Origin: Euborellia annulipes
Taxonomy: Eukaryota > Arthropoda > Insecta > Dermaptera > Anisolabididae
NCBI GenBank assembly: GCA_023213315.1
Contig: JAKCPI010007781.1
Span: forward strand, 62,001 to 126,000
Length of the DNA stretch: 64,000 bases
Direction: 5' to 3'
The translations under genes were made by a program, and so were the position numbers. Below the pieces are notes generated by a model. The model was not told the DNA's origin. It did no database searches and saw only the letters and a list, made by a program, of their open reading frames with translations. This document shows positions 10,761-20,514 of this stretch, piece by piece (within the stretch, counting starts at the first letter, position 1; every line of letters starts with the position of its first letter).

Positions 10761-11324
10761 GAAAGATAAAAATTATTACTTGTAATTAAAGAGCCGAAAA
10801 AAAGACTTTCGACTTTTGTCAATTTCAAGACTTTTCCAGAAACGTGTTTTTTGCGACTTTTCTGCCTGTCAGAGACTTTTTTTTGAAAAACGACTTTAAT
10901 TACCGACTTTTTTCAAATTTTTTAATAAAATATGCTATTTTTTTAATTTTGCATTTTGGGCCGAGGGCATTGAGTTTTTTCTTTTTTTAAATTTATTTAT
11001 GGTATTTTTTGGTCATTTAGAACCGGTCCCTATTTATTTCAATTGTTTTGTATCCAAATCAATTAATATATAAGGTTTTTGGAGAAAAATACACCAGCGG
11101 TTGCTTTCCACATTAAAATAATTTATTTTGCAATGGCTTCTCATATTAAAATTTTATAATTTAAAATACGCTCCACAGTGGATATTTAAAAAATTTCAAT
11201 TAATTTTTACTTTCTCTTATCTTAATATGCATATTAGGGTGGTCCTGATCCATAGAGTTCATATTTTTTCCATCGCCTTTGAATTTTGAGAATTTTCAAG
11301 ATTTTCCTAAAACTTTAAGCATTC

Positions 11325-11577
11325 CAGGGGCGTATTTATGGAGGGGCCGAGGGGGCCCGGGCCCCCGAAATTTCCCAAACACATATACATATATAGGGAT
11401 ATACAGACATCAGCGCAACAAATTTTTCCGCAGGATGGACAACTTTGGTTCCGCAATAGAAAAAATGGTCCGCAAAAATTTCATGTGAAAAAAATATAGT
11501 TTCTTAAAAAAAAAATTTTCCGCAGAAAAATTTTTGAGTTCGGGCCTCCCCGAAAAAAATTTCTATATACGCCCCTG
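11325..11577. mobile_element. hAT miniature element with perfect 8-bp target duplication
   Basis: Ends CAGGGGCGTATTTATGGAGG and TATATACGCCCCTG, flanked on both sides by AAGCATTC. The right arm of the host palindrome (GGGAATGAAG near 13121) gives an unoccupied version of the site, confirming the insertion. 253 bp, non-coding, with a GGGCCCGGGCCC core near the left end. Confidence 0.92.
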
Positions 11578-11875
11578 AAGCATTCCCTTTGTTTTCGTCC
11601 ACAAGGGACTATATTAATTTCAAATTACAATAAAATTAGAAATTTTTATTATTTATAATCTTTTATTGGTTAAAATTACCTCAAATAATACATAACTAAT
11701 AGAACGAATTAAATTGTTTCATCTGTCAAAGTTCCTCAGCATAAATCTGTTCATATTTCTTTTTTCATTTCATGAATGTGTTCATTAAAGCTTTTATGGT
11801 TTGAAATTTTATTATTAGAGGAATTTTTAATCATAGACCACATTTTTGTATTAAATATTTATTAAAATTTATATC

Positions 11876-11992
11876 CAGTATACCCTACAATATACTGGGC
11901 CTCAGCGTTTTTTTTTTTTTTTTTCGGAAAATGTGGGCCGCACATCAAAAAAGGTTTCGAACCGCTGTAGTAGGGTATACTGTATATAAATA
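11876..11992. repeat. Short palindromic repeat (CCAGTATACCCTAC ends)
   Basis: CCAGTATACCCTACAATATA at the left faces GTAGTAGGGTATACTGTATA at the right. The centre has a T-rich stretch and the phrase GGTTTCGAACCGCTG, with CAGCG at its other edge. That suggests a second small inverted-repeat element nested inside. Confidence 0.65.
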
Positions 11993-12217
11993 TAAGCGTG
12001 TATGTGTAGGTAAAATGGGTTGGAACAAAAAAACTTAAAAAAAAATGTTTTTATTGCATTTACTTTGTATTAAGAACAAAAAGCAATCTTAAAAACTATG
12101 GGCCAGGTTTGAAAAAAGTCAATGCTATTTTTGACTTTATTTTATGCATAAAGAGCGTCAATATTTTGATGAAAACTGGATAGTTTTAGCCTTAAATCGC
12201 ACTAAACCTTCAGTTTT

Positions 12218-12703
12218 TTTACTTTCTCTTACCTATGTATATATGTAATATATATATAGAGAGAAAGTATTGGATTCATGTCAAAAATTCGATGTCGAGA
12301 TTTTGATGGATCTTCACGTTTTGAGGTCCCCTGAATCCAAAAAAGTGGTTTTCGCGACATGGTCTGTCTGTGGGTGGGTGGGTGGGTGTGTGGGTGGGTG
12401 TGTGTTCAATTTTAAGCATGAAGGAATTGAGCTATGAGGCTGAAATTTTATATTTAAGTTAAACACCCTCCTGGACCGGAAAAATAAGCTTTTAATCAAA
12501 ATCGGCCAAAGACATGGTAACAAAATATAAATATTTTCCCATACTTATAAATTTTACATCTGAATTCATATGTTCCGTACTGTCATGTCGGGAACTAAAT
12601 ATATGTCGACACAAAAATCTGGTGTGACAAGCACAGAACACAACTTTCTCTTACCTTCGGTAATCGAAAGTTGTGTTCTGTGCTTGTCACACCAGATTTT
12701 TAT
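12218..12703 (+). mobile_element. Element H, internally deleted copy
   Basis: Both ends are intact: the palindrome from TACTTTCTCTTACC and the hairpin ending GTCACACCAGATTTTT. Near 12510 the sequence jumps from AAAATCGGCCAAAGA straight to CATGGTAACAAAATA, losing ~200 bp. The microsatellite is GGGT-type. The right hairpin is close to perfect (CACAACTTTCTCTTACC facing CGAAAGTTGTG). Confidence 0.9.
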
Positions 12704-13321
12704 CTCTGTATTTATTTTTCAAGAAAACTAAAGTTGAAAAAGCTGAAAAAAAAGTTGAAAATTTTTTATTAATATAAGCAGAGGGCGGAAAAAAAGTCGC
12801 CTTAAATGTCAAATTGTCGATAAAAAGTCTGTTTTTGGCAAAAGAAAGTCTCTAAAAAGTCGCTGTCAAGTTTAAGAATTAATAATATGAAAAAAGTAAA
12901 AGAAATACAGTGTTTCAAGCACTGTAAAATTTCTTTTGATAACTCGGACTCAATTTGTATATAATTTTAATAGGAACTTTGACAGATGAAACAATTTAAT
13001 TCGTTCTATTAATTATGTATTATTTGAGGTAATTTTAAGCAATAAAAGATTATAAATAATAAAAATTTCTAGTTTTATTGTAATTTGAAATTAATATAGT
13101 CCCTTGTGGACGAAAACAAAGGGAATGAAGTAAAGTTTTAGGAAAATCTTGAAAATTCTCAAAATTCAAAGGCGATGGAAAAAATATGACCTCTATGGAT
13201 AAAGACCTCCCCTAATATGCATATTAAGATAAGAAAAAGTAAAAATTAATTGAAATTTTTTAAAATATAGATACTGCCAAAGGCAGACTAGTTTTTTTTT
13301 TTTTTTTTTAATTTCATATAT

Positions 13322-14248
13322 GTACCCTGTTACGCATTAGTGTGTCAAGCGCCATCTACCGAGTTTTGAGAAAATTAACATTAAAGTTTTTTTGTTTTTC
13401 ATTGGATTATATATAATTTTGTCAATTGTGCAAGTAACATTAAATATAAATTTTTTTAGGACATGTTTCATAAAAATCTGGTGTGACTGGCGCACAGCAC
13501 ACAACTTTCTCTTACCTTCGGTAATCGAAAGTTGTGTACTGTGCTTGTCACACCAGATTTTTTGTGTCGACATGTATTTAGTTTCCGACAGTAGGGTACA
13601 ATTGAATTCAAGATGTAAAATTTATAAGTATGGGAAAATATTTATATTTTGATACCATGGCAACCATTTCTCCTATCTTTTCTATGGAGTACAAGAGTAA
13701 AGTGGTCTTCAGAAGATTTCAATCACAAAATTTACATTTTATAGAGAATCTAAAAAATAATTGATTTTTGAATTTAAAAAAAAATCGTTGGAGCAAATTT
13801 TGAGAAAATCGAAAAAAACTGAAAAAGTGAATCAGTAAAGTGCTAGTACTTTTTGGTCGATTTTGTTCAAAAGCTTCGTGTCACGTCCCATGGGGGGTGC
13901 CTAACTTAAATATAAAATTTCAACTTCCTAGCTCTTTTCGTTCTTGAGATATTTTGTTCACAGACACACAGACAGACAGACAGACACACAGACACACACA
14001 CAGACAGACCATGTCGCGAAAACCACTTTTTTGGATTCAGGGGACCTCAAAACGTGAAGATCCATCAAAATCTCGACATCGAATTTTTGACATGAATCCA
14101 ATACTTTCTCTCTATATATATATTACATATATACATAGGTAAGAGAAAGTAAAAAATACTATTAATTATAGCATTTGAAACAATATTCCGTGTCTAACTC
14201 AATTTTTAATTTTTTTGGCACTTGACACACTAATGTATAACATGGTTC
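13322..14248. mobile_element. TIR element (TGTTACGCATTAGTGTGTCAA ends) interrupted by element H
   Basis: The left end TGTTACGCATTAGTGTGTCA with GCGCCATCTACC is matched at the right by GGCACTTGACACACTAATG then TATAACATGG. Without the element H copy at 13474-14150 it would be ~250 bp. A second copy at 52599-53148 shares ends and body (AAGTAACATTAAATATAAAT; AGCATTTGAAACAATATTCC). No coding sequence. Superfamily unassigned. Confidence 0.85.
13474..14150 (-). mobile_element. Element H, full-length copy in a mapped insertion site
   Basis: Hairpin end at the left (AATCTGGTGTGACTGGCGCA), palindrome at the right (GGTAAGAGAAAGTA), and a CAGA/CA-rich microsatellite inside. The empty site is visible in the sister TIR element near 52690 (read on minus: CATAAAAAATACTATTA). 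The copy lies inside that A-run and no flanking duplication is seen. Confidence 0.92.
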
Positions 14249-14320
14249 ATATATAAATGTTCATTTGTTATCTTTTGATAAGAAGGAAGATTCTAATACA
14301 TCGATGTTCCTCTTTTGCAG

Positions 14321-14396
14321 ATTTGGGAGCTTTCCAGTGCAATTAGTGCCGAGCTGATGGAGTTAGTGCTTCGAGGGACATTCAACCACTGGAAAG
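14321..14396 (+). CDS. Internal coding exon of an unidentified plus-strand gene
   Basis: A strong acceptor (CCTCTTTTGCAG) precedes, and the donor is AAAG/GTGAAT. Only one frame is open: it starts ATT TGG GAG CTT and encodes 25 residues plus one base (IWELSSAISAELMELVLRG, then TFNHWK). The region is unique and less AT-biased than its surroundings. It leaves phase 1 and joins in frame to the candidate exon at 14569-14594. I do not recognise the family. The surrounding sequence holds no other plus-strand exon I trust, so introns would be long. Alternative: an exon fragment carried by a mobile element, since element H copies lie on both sides. Confidence 0.55.
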
Positions 14397-14568
14397 GTGA
14401 ATATTTTATACCACTTTAATCAATTTCTTTGTAAAATAAAAGCCATTATTGAATTTAAGCCCGGATTCCTACCCAATTGCGTATTCTATTTGATAATATT
14501 TCTACATGTATCTTTTACTTTACTTATTTTTCTGGTCTCTGATGTTATCGGGTATTGGGGCATGGCAG

Positions 14569-14594
14569 AAGCTCTGGGATCAAACACCTGCAAT
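14569..14594 (+). CDS. Candidate 26-nt microexon after 14321-14396
   Basis: Acceptor GGGGCATGGCAG and donor CAAT/GTGAGT. Joined to the previous exon in phase 1 it continues the frame as E-ALGSNTCN and leaves phase 0. The acceptor has a weak pyrimidine tract and the exon is very short, so support rests on the good donor and phase agreement. Confidence 0.35.
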
Positions 14595-14679
14595 GTGAGT
14601 TTCTCACCTTTTCTCCATAAAAATTGGTTCAAGGACTGTCATCTTTATAGAAACTTACTATATCGTTTATCGCATGACC

Positions 14680-15168
14680 CGACGCACAGCACGCAACTTC
14701 CTATAGCCTTCGCTAATCGAAATTTGTGTTCTGTGCTTGTCACACCTGATGTTTTGTATCGACATGTATTTAGTTTCCGTCGATAAATTAGAATTCAAGA
14801 TGTAAAATTTAATAAACATGGGGCCCCCGGGTGTGGCGTAGTAGGTAGCGTGTCTACCTCCTATACCAAACGTCGCGGGTTCGGACCCAGTCTGATGATT
14901 TTATTTAAGTCATTTGGATACCAGATGGCTTAAATAGAAATGCCTGAACCCACAATAGATAATATATATTACAACGGTTATCGTCAAAAGTCTTAAATGG
15001 CCTAAGTTGCCGAAAAGACAGTGTGAATGTGTGTGTGTGAGTGTGAGTGTGAATGAGAATAAACATGGGAAAATATTTATATTCTGTTCCCATGGCAACC
15101 ATTTCTCCTATCTTCCCTATGAAGTACAAGAGTAAAGTGTGCTTCAGAAGATTTCAATGGCAAAATGA
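14680..15168 (-). mobile_element. Element H, diverged partial copy with SINE inside
   Basis: The hairpin remnant (CGACGCACAGCACGCAACTT ... GTGCTTGTCACACCTGATG) and the body with TTCCCATGGCAACCATTTCT are recognisable. The copy is interrupted by the SINE at 14821-15057 and stops near 15168, where the left arm of the next snap-back unit begins. Confidence 0.8.
14821..15057 (+). mobile_element. SINE-1 with ~12-bp target duplication
   Basis: tRNA-like head (GGTGTGGCGTAGTAGGTAGC as box A region, GTCGCGGGTTCGGACCC as box B region), then GATGATTTTATTTAAG, GGATACCAGATGGCTTAAAT, a GTTATCGTCAAAAGTCTTAA block and a GTGTGAGTGTGAATGAGAA tail. It is flanked by AATAAACATGGG on both sides (about 14809-14820 and 15058-15069), a target duplication typical of LINE-driven insertion. 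Confidence 0.92.
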
Positions 15169-15170
15169 GA

Positions 15171-15735
15171 ATATTCAAGATAATAAGGAATAATTCCCAA
15201 AGAAGAATGCAGCCAAATTTATTTCATTGGATTTTAATAAAAAAAAATCTGGTGTGACTGGCGCACAGCACACAACTTTCTCTTACCTTCGGTAATCGAA
15301 AGTTGTGTACTGTGCTTGTCACACCAGATTTTTTGTGTCGACATGTATTTAGTTCCCGTCAGTAGGGAATATTTGAATTCAGATGTAAAATTTATAAGTA
15401 TGGGAAAATATTTATATTTTGTTACCATGGCAACCATTTCTCCTATCTTTCCTATGAAGCACAAGAGTAAAGTGGTCTTCAAACAATTTTGAGGGCAAAA
15501 CGAGAATATACATTTAAAAGAGTATCTAAAAAATAATTGATTTTTGAATTTTAATCAAAATCGTTAGAGCGAATTTTGAGAAAATCGAAAAAAACTGAAA
15601 AAGTACATCAGTAAAGTACTAGTAATCTTTGGTCGATTTTGATTAAAAGCTTATTTTTCCGGTCCCGGGGGTGTTTAACTTAAATATAAAATTTCAACCT
15701 CCTAGCTCAATTCCTTCATGCTTAAAATTGAACAC

Positions 15736-15790
<55 letters not shown>

Positions 15791-16147
15791 CAGACCATGT
15801 CGCGAAAACCACTTTTTTGGATTCAGGGGACCTCAAAACGTGAAGATCCATCAAAATCTCGACATCGAATTTTTGACATGAATCCAATACTTTCTCTCTA
15901 TATATATATATTACATATATACATAGGTAAGAGAAAGTAATACTAATCACTTGCTGACGTTTCGGTTCGGGTTTGAACCATCATCGGAGCTGTGATGATG
16001 GTTCAAACCCGAACCGAATCGGAGCTGTGATGATGGTTCAAACCCGAACCGAAACGTCAGCAAGTGATTAGTATTTTTTATTAAAATCGAATGAAATAAA
16101 TTTGGCTGCATTCTTCTTTGGGAATTATTCCTTATTATCTTGAATAC
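15171..16147. repeat. Snap-back unit with facing CTGANGA/GAAAC motifs, left arm split by element H
   Basis: The left arm (15171-15240 continued at 15941-15990) and right arm (16020-16147) are reverse complements, for example AATAATTCCCAAAGAAGAAT facing its complement and ACTAATCACTTGCTGACG facing CGTCAGCAAGTGATTAGT. Two motif copies face each other: 15955-15986 minus and 16029-16059 plus, each CCGATGATGGTTC, loop, GAACCGAAACGTC with a perfect 5-bp stem. The element H copy at 15241-15940 sits within the left arm. Confidence 0.92.
15241..15940 (-). mobile_element. Element H, full-length copy in a mapped insertion site
   Basis: Hairpin end AATCTGGTGTGACTGGCGCA at the left, palindrome ending GGTAAGAGAAAGTAA at the right, and a long CA microsatellite (15726-15786). 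The intact right arm of the host palindrome gives the empty site AATAAAAAATACTAATC. The copy splits that A-run and creates no target duplication. Confidence 0.95.
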
Positions 16148-16180
16148 ATTACTACAGCTATAATCAAATATTCAATTACT

Positions 16181-16881
16181 AAAAATCTGGTGTGACTGGC
16201 GCACAGCACACAACTTTCTCTTACCTTCGGTAATCGAAAGTTGTGTACTGTGCTTGTCACACCAGATTTTTTGTGTCGACATGTATTTAATTCCCGGCAG
16301 TAGGGAATATTTGAATTCAGATGTAAAATTTATAAGTATGGGAAAATATTTATATTTTGTTACCATGGCAACCATTTCTCCTATCTTCCCTATGAAGCAT
16401 AAGAGTAAAGTGTGCTTCAAACAATTTTGAGGGCAAAACGAGAATATACATTTGAAAAAGCATCTAAAAAATAATTGATTTTTGAATTTTAATCAAAATC
16501 GTTAGAGCGAATTTTGAGAAAATCGAAAAAAACTGAAAAAGTACATCAGTAAAGTACTAGTACTCTTTGGCCGATTTTGATTAAAAGCTTATTTTTCCGG
16601 TCCCGGGAGGTATTTAACTTAAATATAAAATTTCAACCTCCTAGCTCAATTCCTTCATGCTTAAAATTGAACACACACACACACACACACAGACACACAC
16701 ACAGACACACACACAGACACACACACACACAGACAGACCATGTCGCGAAAACCACTTTTTTGGATTCAGGGGACCTCAAAACGTGAAGATCCATCAAAAT
16801 CTCGACATCGAATTTTTGACATGAATCCAATACTTTCTCTCTATATATATATTACATATATACATAGGTAAGAGAAAGTAA
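16181..16881 (-). mobile_element. Element H, full-length copy
   Basis: Nearly identical to the 15241-15940 copy outside the microsatellite, which here alternates CA and CAGA units (16669-16738). Ends are AAATCTGGTGTGACTGGC and GGTAAGAGAAAGTAAAA. High similarity between neighbouring copies suggests recent activity or local duplication. Confidence 0.92.
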
Positions 16882-16883
16882 AA

Positions 16884-17065
16884 TGAGAATATACATTTTA
16901 AAGACCATCTAAAAAATAATTGATTTTTGAATTTTAATCAAAATCGTTGGAGCGAATTTTGAGCAAATCAACTTAAATATAAAATTTCAATCTCCAAACT
17001 CATTTTCTTTTTGCTTTAAATTGAACACACACATACAGACGGAGCATTTTATTTCTATTAAAATA
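16884..17065 (-). mobile_element. Element H, internal fragment
   Basis: Picks up at ATGAGAATATACATTTTAAA and runs through GTTGGAGCGAATTTTGAG, then AACTTAAATATAAAATTTCA and a short CA tract. It lies directly against the preceding copy in the same orientation. The last copy may therefore have inserted into an older, now truncated one. Confidence 0.7.
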
Positions 17066-17126
17066 TCGATATCAAATCTTTCATTTGAATTTCTATATAT
17101 TAGCATTTATAGACATCTTTGAATGT

Positions 17127-17800
17127 TTTTACTTTCTCTTACCTATGTATATATGTAATATATATATAGAGAGAAAGTATTGGATTCATGTCAAAAATTC
17201 GATGTCGAGATTTTGATGGATCTTTACGTTTTGAGGTCCCCTGTATCCAAAAAAGTGGTTTTCGCGACATGGTCTGTCTGTCTGTGTGTCTGTGTGTGTG
17301 TGTGTGTTCAATTTTAAGCATGAAGGAATTGAGCTAGGTGGTTGAAATTTTATATTTAAGTTAAACACCTCCCGGGACCGGAAAAATAAGCTTTTAATCA
17401 AAATCGGCCAAAGAGTACTATTACTTTACTGATGTACTTTTTCAGTTTTTTTCGATTTTCTCAAAATTTGCTCCAACGATTTTGATTAAAATTCAAAAAT
17501 CAATTATTTTTTGGATGCTCTTTCAAATGTATATTCTCGTTTTGCCCTCAAAATTGTTTGAAGCACACTTTACTCTTGTGCTTCATAGGAAAGATAGGAG
17601 AAATGGTTGCCATGGTAACAAAATATAAATATTTTCCCACACTTATAAATTTTACATCTGAATTCAAATATTCCTTACTGCAGGGAACTAAATACATGTC
17701 GACACAGAAAATCTGGTGTGACAAGCACAGTACACAACTTTCGATTACCGAAGGTAAGAGAAAGTTGTGTGCTGTGCGCCAGTCACACCAGATTTTTTTT
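17127..17800 (+). mobile_element. Element H, full-length copy
   Basis: Starts TTTACTTTCTCTTACCTATG and ends in a hairpin (AATCTGGTGTGACAAGCACA ... GCGCCAGTCACACCAGATTT). The microsatellite is short (CTGTGTGTCTGTGTGTG). It is opposite in orientation to the copy at 16181, making the two an inverted pair. Confidence 0.92.
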
Positions 17801-18149
17801 TCCTTCAAAGATGAAATAGATGAAGCGTTTTATAAAAGGAATGACCGTGACCTACTACTCCTAGAAATAGCCAAAGGCTCGCATCTCCCGATATGATCCT
17901 GAACTGGATCTCTTTTATCCAAAATGTACATGTCGTATATAATTATGACATCTCATGGCCAACTCCGTTATTATGTATTTCAAGATCATTTTTTTTAATC
18001 ACTTTTTTTTGTCATTAAAAAAAATGATAGATTTATCAACCTGCTTGTCTTAAAAAAAAAAAAACTTTAGTCTTGAGGATGGGTTGAATTGGGAGAGAAA
18101 CTTATAGCCTATTTCTAAATCAAAGATTTATTTGTATATACCATGGTTT
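17801..18149. other. Unique AT-rich stretch
   Basis: No exon or repeat boundary seen. Contains A- and T-runs near 18000-18065. Confidence 0.35.
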
Positions 18150-18276
18150 ATTGTATATTGCTGAAATCTAATAGATTCTAATTCAACAAAACATTTTCTC
18201 CACTTTATATGTTTCAAGGGTTTATTAAATTTAAAATCAAATTAACATTTTTGCCCTTGAAACTTATAACCTAGAG

Positions 18277-18881
18277 CAGCGTTTTCCATACTGTGAGGCT
18301 CGGACTGGTCTAGGGGGAGGCGCGAATATTAGCCACATCGAGAAATTGTCCAAATGATAGCTAGTTTTATAAAGAAGAATCAATAAAAAATATTTTTATA
18401 TACCTGGTAAATTTATATTGCCCCCGGGTTTGGCGTAGTAGGTAGCGTGCTCAACTCGTATACCAAAAGTCGCGGGTTCGGACTCCAGGCAGTCCGATGA
18501 TTTTATTTAAGCCATTTGGATACCAGATGGCTTAAATAGAAATGCCTGAACCCCAAATATATATATATTAATTACAACGGTTATCGTCTAAAGTCTTAAA
18601 TGCCCTCAGTTGCCGAAAAGACTGTATGAATGTGAGTGTGAATGTGAAAAAAGTGTGAATGTTTTTTTATAAAAAAAAATAAATTTAACACTCACATGTC
18701 TTGTTAAATATATCTATGACTAGTTAAGTCCGAATCGAGGTATTTTGAATAAATTTATATTGTTTAGAATTAAAACTTTTTGTTTTGTATTATTTTACAA
18801 AATGGGGGGAAGGGAGGGGGGGCGTCATACGATTAAATATTTTTAAGGGAGGCGTTGTAACATAAAGTTTGGAAACCACTG
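18277..18881. mobile_element. hAT-like relic (second CAGCGTTTTCC copy) with a SINE inside
   Basis: Starts CAGCGTTTTCCATACTGTG and ends TTTGGAAACCACTG, flanked by ACCTAGAG and ACCAAGAG (7 of 8). It shares GGAGGCGCGAATATTAGCCA-type and GGCGTCATACGATTAAATAT segments with 1319-1632. The SINE at 18421-18750 accounts for the extra length. Confidence 0.85.
18421..18750 (+). mobile_element. Chimeric SINE: SINE-1 head and body, SINE-2 tail
   Basis: The head has box A-like GGCGTAGTAGGTAGCG and box B-like GCGGGTTCGGACTCC, followed by the SINE-1 body. After an A/T-rich junction near 18665-18690 comes TGTTAAATATATCTATGACT and AATCGAGGTATTTT, the tail of SINE-2 (4355-4480). The whole is flanked by the same 12 bases, AAATTTATATTG, at 18409-18420 and 18751-18762, so both parts inserted together. 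Confidence 0.85.
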
Positions 18882-18939
18882 ACCAAGAGAATATGTTTTG
18901 TTGAAATAGAATCTATCATATTTCAGCAATATACGATAT

Positions 18940-19751
18940 TGCTATCCAAGAATAAGGATTAGTTCACTAGCTAGAAATAAAACCCAGGAGGAGGAGTTAG
19001 AGATAGGAAATAATGCCCCTTCACGGGCTACAGCCAGAGGCCGTTTGGGTTTGAGGTATGTGTCTTCGTGCACGGAAGCACCTCGGGGAAATAAACGGGG
19101 ACCCCGTAGGAATATTCATTCCCTGACAATGCAGAGAATACTTAAAGGTTACCCGAATAGAGTGTGCCAGATATTAACGAATTTATAAGCTTATATATAA
19201 ATTCGAAGTCTGTCACGCTGATGTATCTTCCCCTGGATATCTCCAAAGCCTGCAAAGTGGTGCGGCTAGTTCTAGAAAGTAGGCATCCTAATTTACCAAC
19301 TCGCTGGGCACGCGTGATCTCTTTTTAATACCAAACATAAATAAAACTAAACATTTATTTTTACCTCCTTCCACCCCAACCAATCATTACCATTTATTGG
19401 TAACTATAAAATATTTTTTATACCAACGATAATCTGATTAAATAAGCGTTAAGAAAATGTAACTTTTGTAATTAATATATTCACTCACTAGTTGAGTCGA
19501 ATATAGCAATTAGGCAGGCCTTTTATTGGCTGATTAAATAATTTCCACTTATTTGAAGCCTTGGGCACTCGCAATAATAAAATTGTAGAGAGACTCAAAT
19601 TTCTATCTGATCGTTGAGTTCCTTTCACGCAAGTAGAGTTTGTTTTTGTTTTTAATAAGAGAGTGTATAAATAGCCAACGATGGGTTCCAAGATCGTATT
19701 TAGAGATTCGCTAAATGATCTTCGTCCTTCACTTCGTAAAAATATCTATTA
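18940..19751. other. Mostly unique stretch with a short GC-rich repeat
   Basis: A GC-richer unit at about 19020-19140 contains CTCGGGGAAATAAACGGGGA. It recurs at 30170-30300 on the same strand (CTCGGGGAAATAAACAGAGG), so it is a dispersed repeat and not an exon. A 65-residue minus ORF near 19488-19691 has no supporting splice signals or composition. Confidence 0.5.
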
Positions 19752-20075
19752 TCTTCTATATATATATATATATGCGGATTATGTAGCGTGCGTCCGTCTG
19801 TCTGTCACGCTCTGTTTGACCAACTTCCCGTTGAAATTTCGAAACAAAATTTTGCAGTCTTATAGATATAGTCTTATATCACGGAGAGTTAAGGAAAAAT
19901 ACTCGAGTCCGCAAATTCTCAAAAGGGGAGGCGCAAAAGTTCCAGAAAATGTATTTGCCCATTGTCCTAAATCCAAAAAAGTGATCTTCGCGACATCTGT
20001 CTGTCTGGGTGTTTGTGAACAAAATAGGCTTATCTCAAGAAAGAAAAGAGCTAGGAGGTTGAAATTTTATATTTA
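19752..20075 (+). repeat. Dispersed repeat R (TA microsatellite then GTCCGTCTGTC)
   Basis: A TA tract is followed by GCGTCCGTCTGTCTGTCACG, TTTGACCAACTTCCCGTTG, AAATTTTGCAG and GGAAAAATACTCGAGTCC. The same order appears at 39391-39690 and, partly, at 33574-33800, 43450-43520 and 25966-26020. Distinct from element H but similar in having a microsatellite edge. The end fuses with an element H-like piece (TCCAAAAAAGTGATCTTCGC). Confidence 0.7.
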
Positions 20076-20412
20076 TTAATTCATATACCCGAAAAAATAA
20101 GGTTGTGCGCAGAGTCGAACCTCGGATGCCCGATTTGTACTCAGAGTGCCCTAACCACTAGACCACAGCACGACATTCGGGTATATGAAGTTTATTTATG
20201 AACTCAGTTGGAAAGCAAATTTAGTCATCAAAAGAAATCGCCGAACTTGGGTCCATTTCTTTTGATGACTAAATTTGCTTTCCAACTGAGTTCATAAATG
20301 AACTCCATATACTTGAATGTCGTGCTGTGGTCTAGGGCACTCTGAGTACAAATCGGAGCATCCGAGGTTCGACTCCCGGCGGCACAACCTTATTTTTTCG
20401 GATATATGAATT
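20076..20412. repeat. Palindrome with a tRNA-like sequence in each arm
   Basis: The arms 20076-20235 and 20255-20412 are reverse complements. In the right arm a tRNA-like sequence starts near 20319: GTCGTGCTGTGGTCTAGG (box A-like) and GAGGTTCGACTCCCGG (box B-like). The left arm carries the same on the minus strand. The acceptor stem does not pair well, so these are tRNA-derived (SINE head) rather than functional tRNA genes. Confidence 0.8.
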
Positions 20413-20514
20413 AATAAATATTTTAATTGTATAAATTTCGCGGCTCACATGGAATATATGCGATATATATAATAATCTTAAATATTATATATAATTTCTT
20501 ATTTATTTTATATT

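Larger units (their letters stand above)
11180..13262. repeat. Snap-back element with ~300-bp arms, nested insertions inside
   Basis: The left arm (about 11180-11330 plus 11578-11740) contains TTCAATTAATTTTTACTTTC, AATATGCATATTAGG, TCCATCGCCTTTGAATTTTG and CCCTTTGTTTTCGTCC. The right arm (about 12965-13262) is its reverse complement (GGACGAAAACAAAGGGAATG and so on). The left arm is broken by the miniature element at 11325-11577, and the loop contains the palindrome at 11876-11992 and an element H copy at 12218-12703. Confidence 0.85.
18150..18935. repeat. Snap-back arms enclosing a hAT relic
   Basis: GTATATTGCTGAAATCTAAT and TTCAACAAAACATTTTCTC at 18152-18200 face GAGAATATGTTTTGTTGAA and TTTCAGCAATATACGAT at 18886-18935. 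The loop holds the hAT relic at 18277-18881, with another short inverted repeat (TTTCAAGGGTT / CCCTTGAAA) beside it. Confidence 0.75.

Noticed and set aside
13474..17800. CRISPR-like array of repeats
   Set aside because: Repeats are ~700 bp, vary in orientation, and are separated by other elements. No short direct repeats with regular spacers exist, and the gene structure is eukaryotic.
20319..20390. Functional tRNA gene
   Set aside because: Box A- and B-like words are present but the acceptor stem does not pair and the sequence is duplicated in a palindrome. A tRNA-derived repeat fits better.
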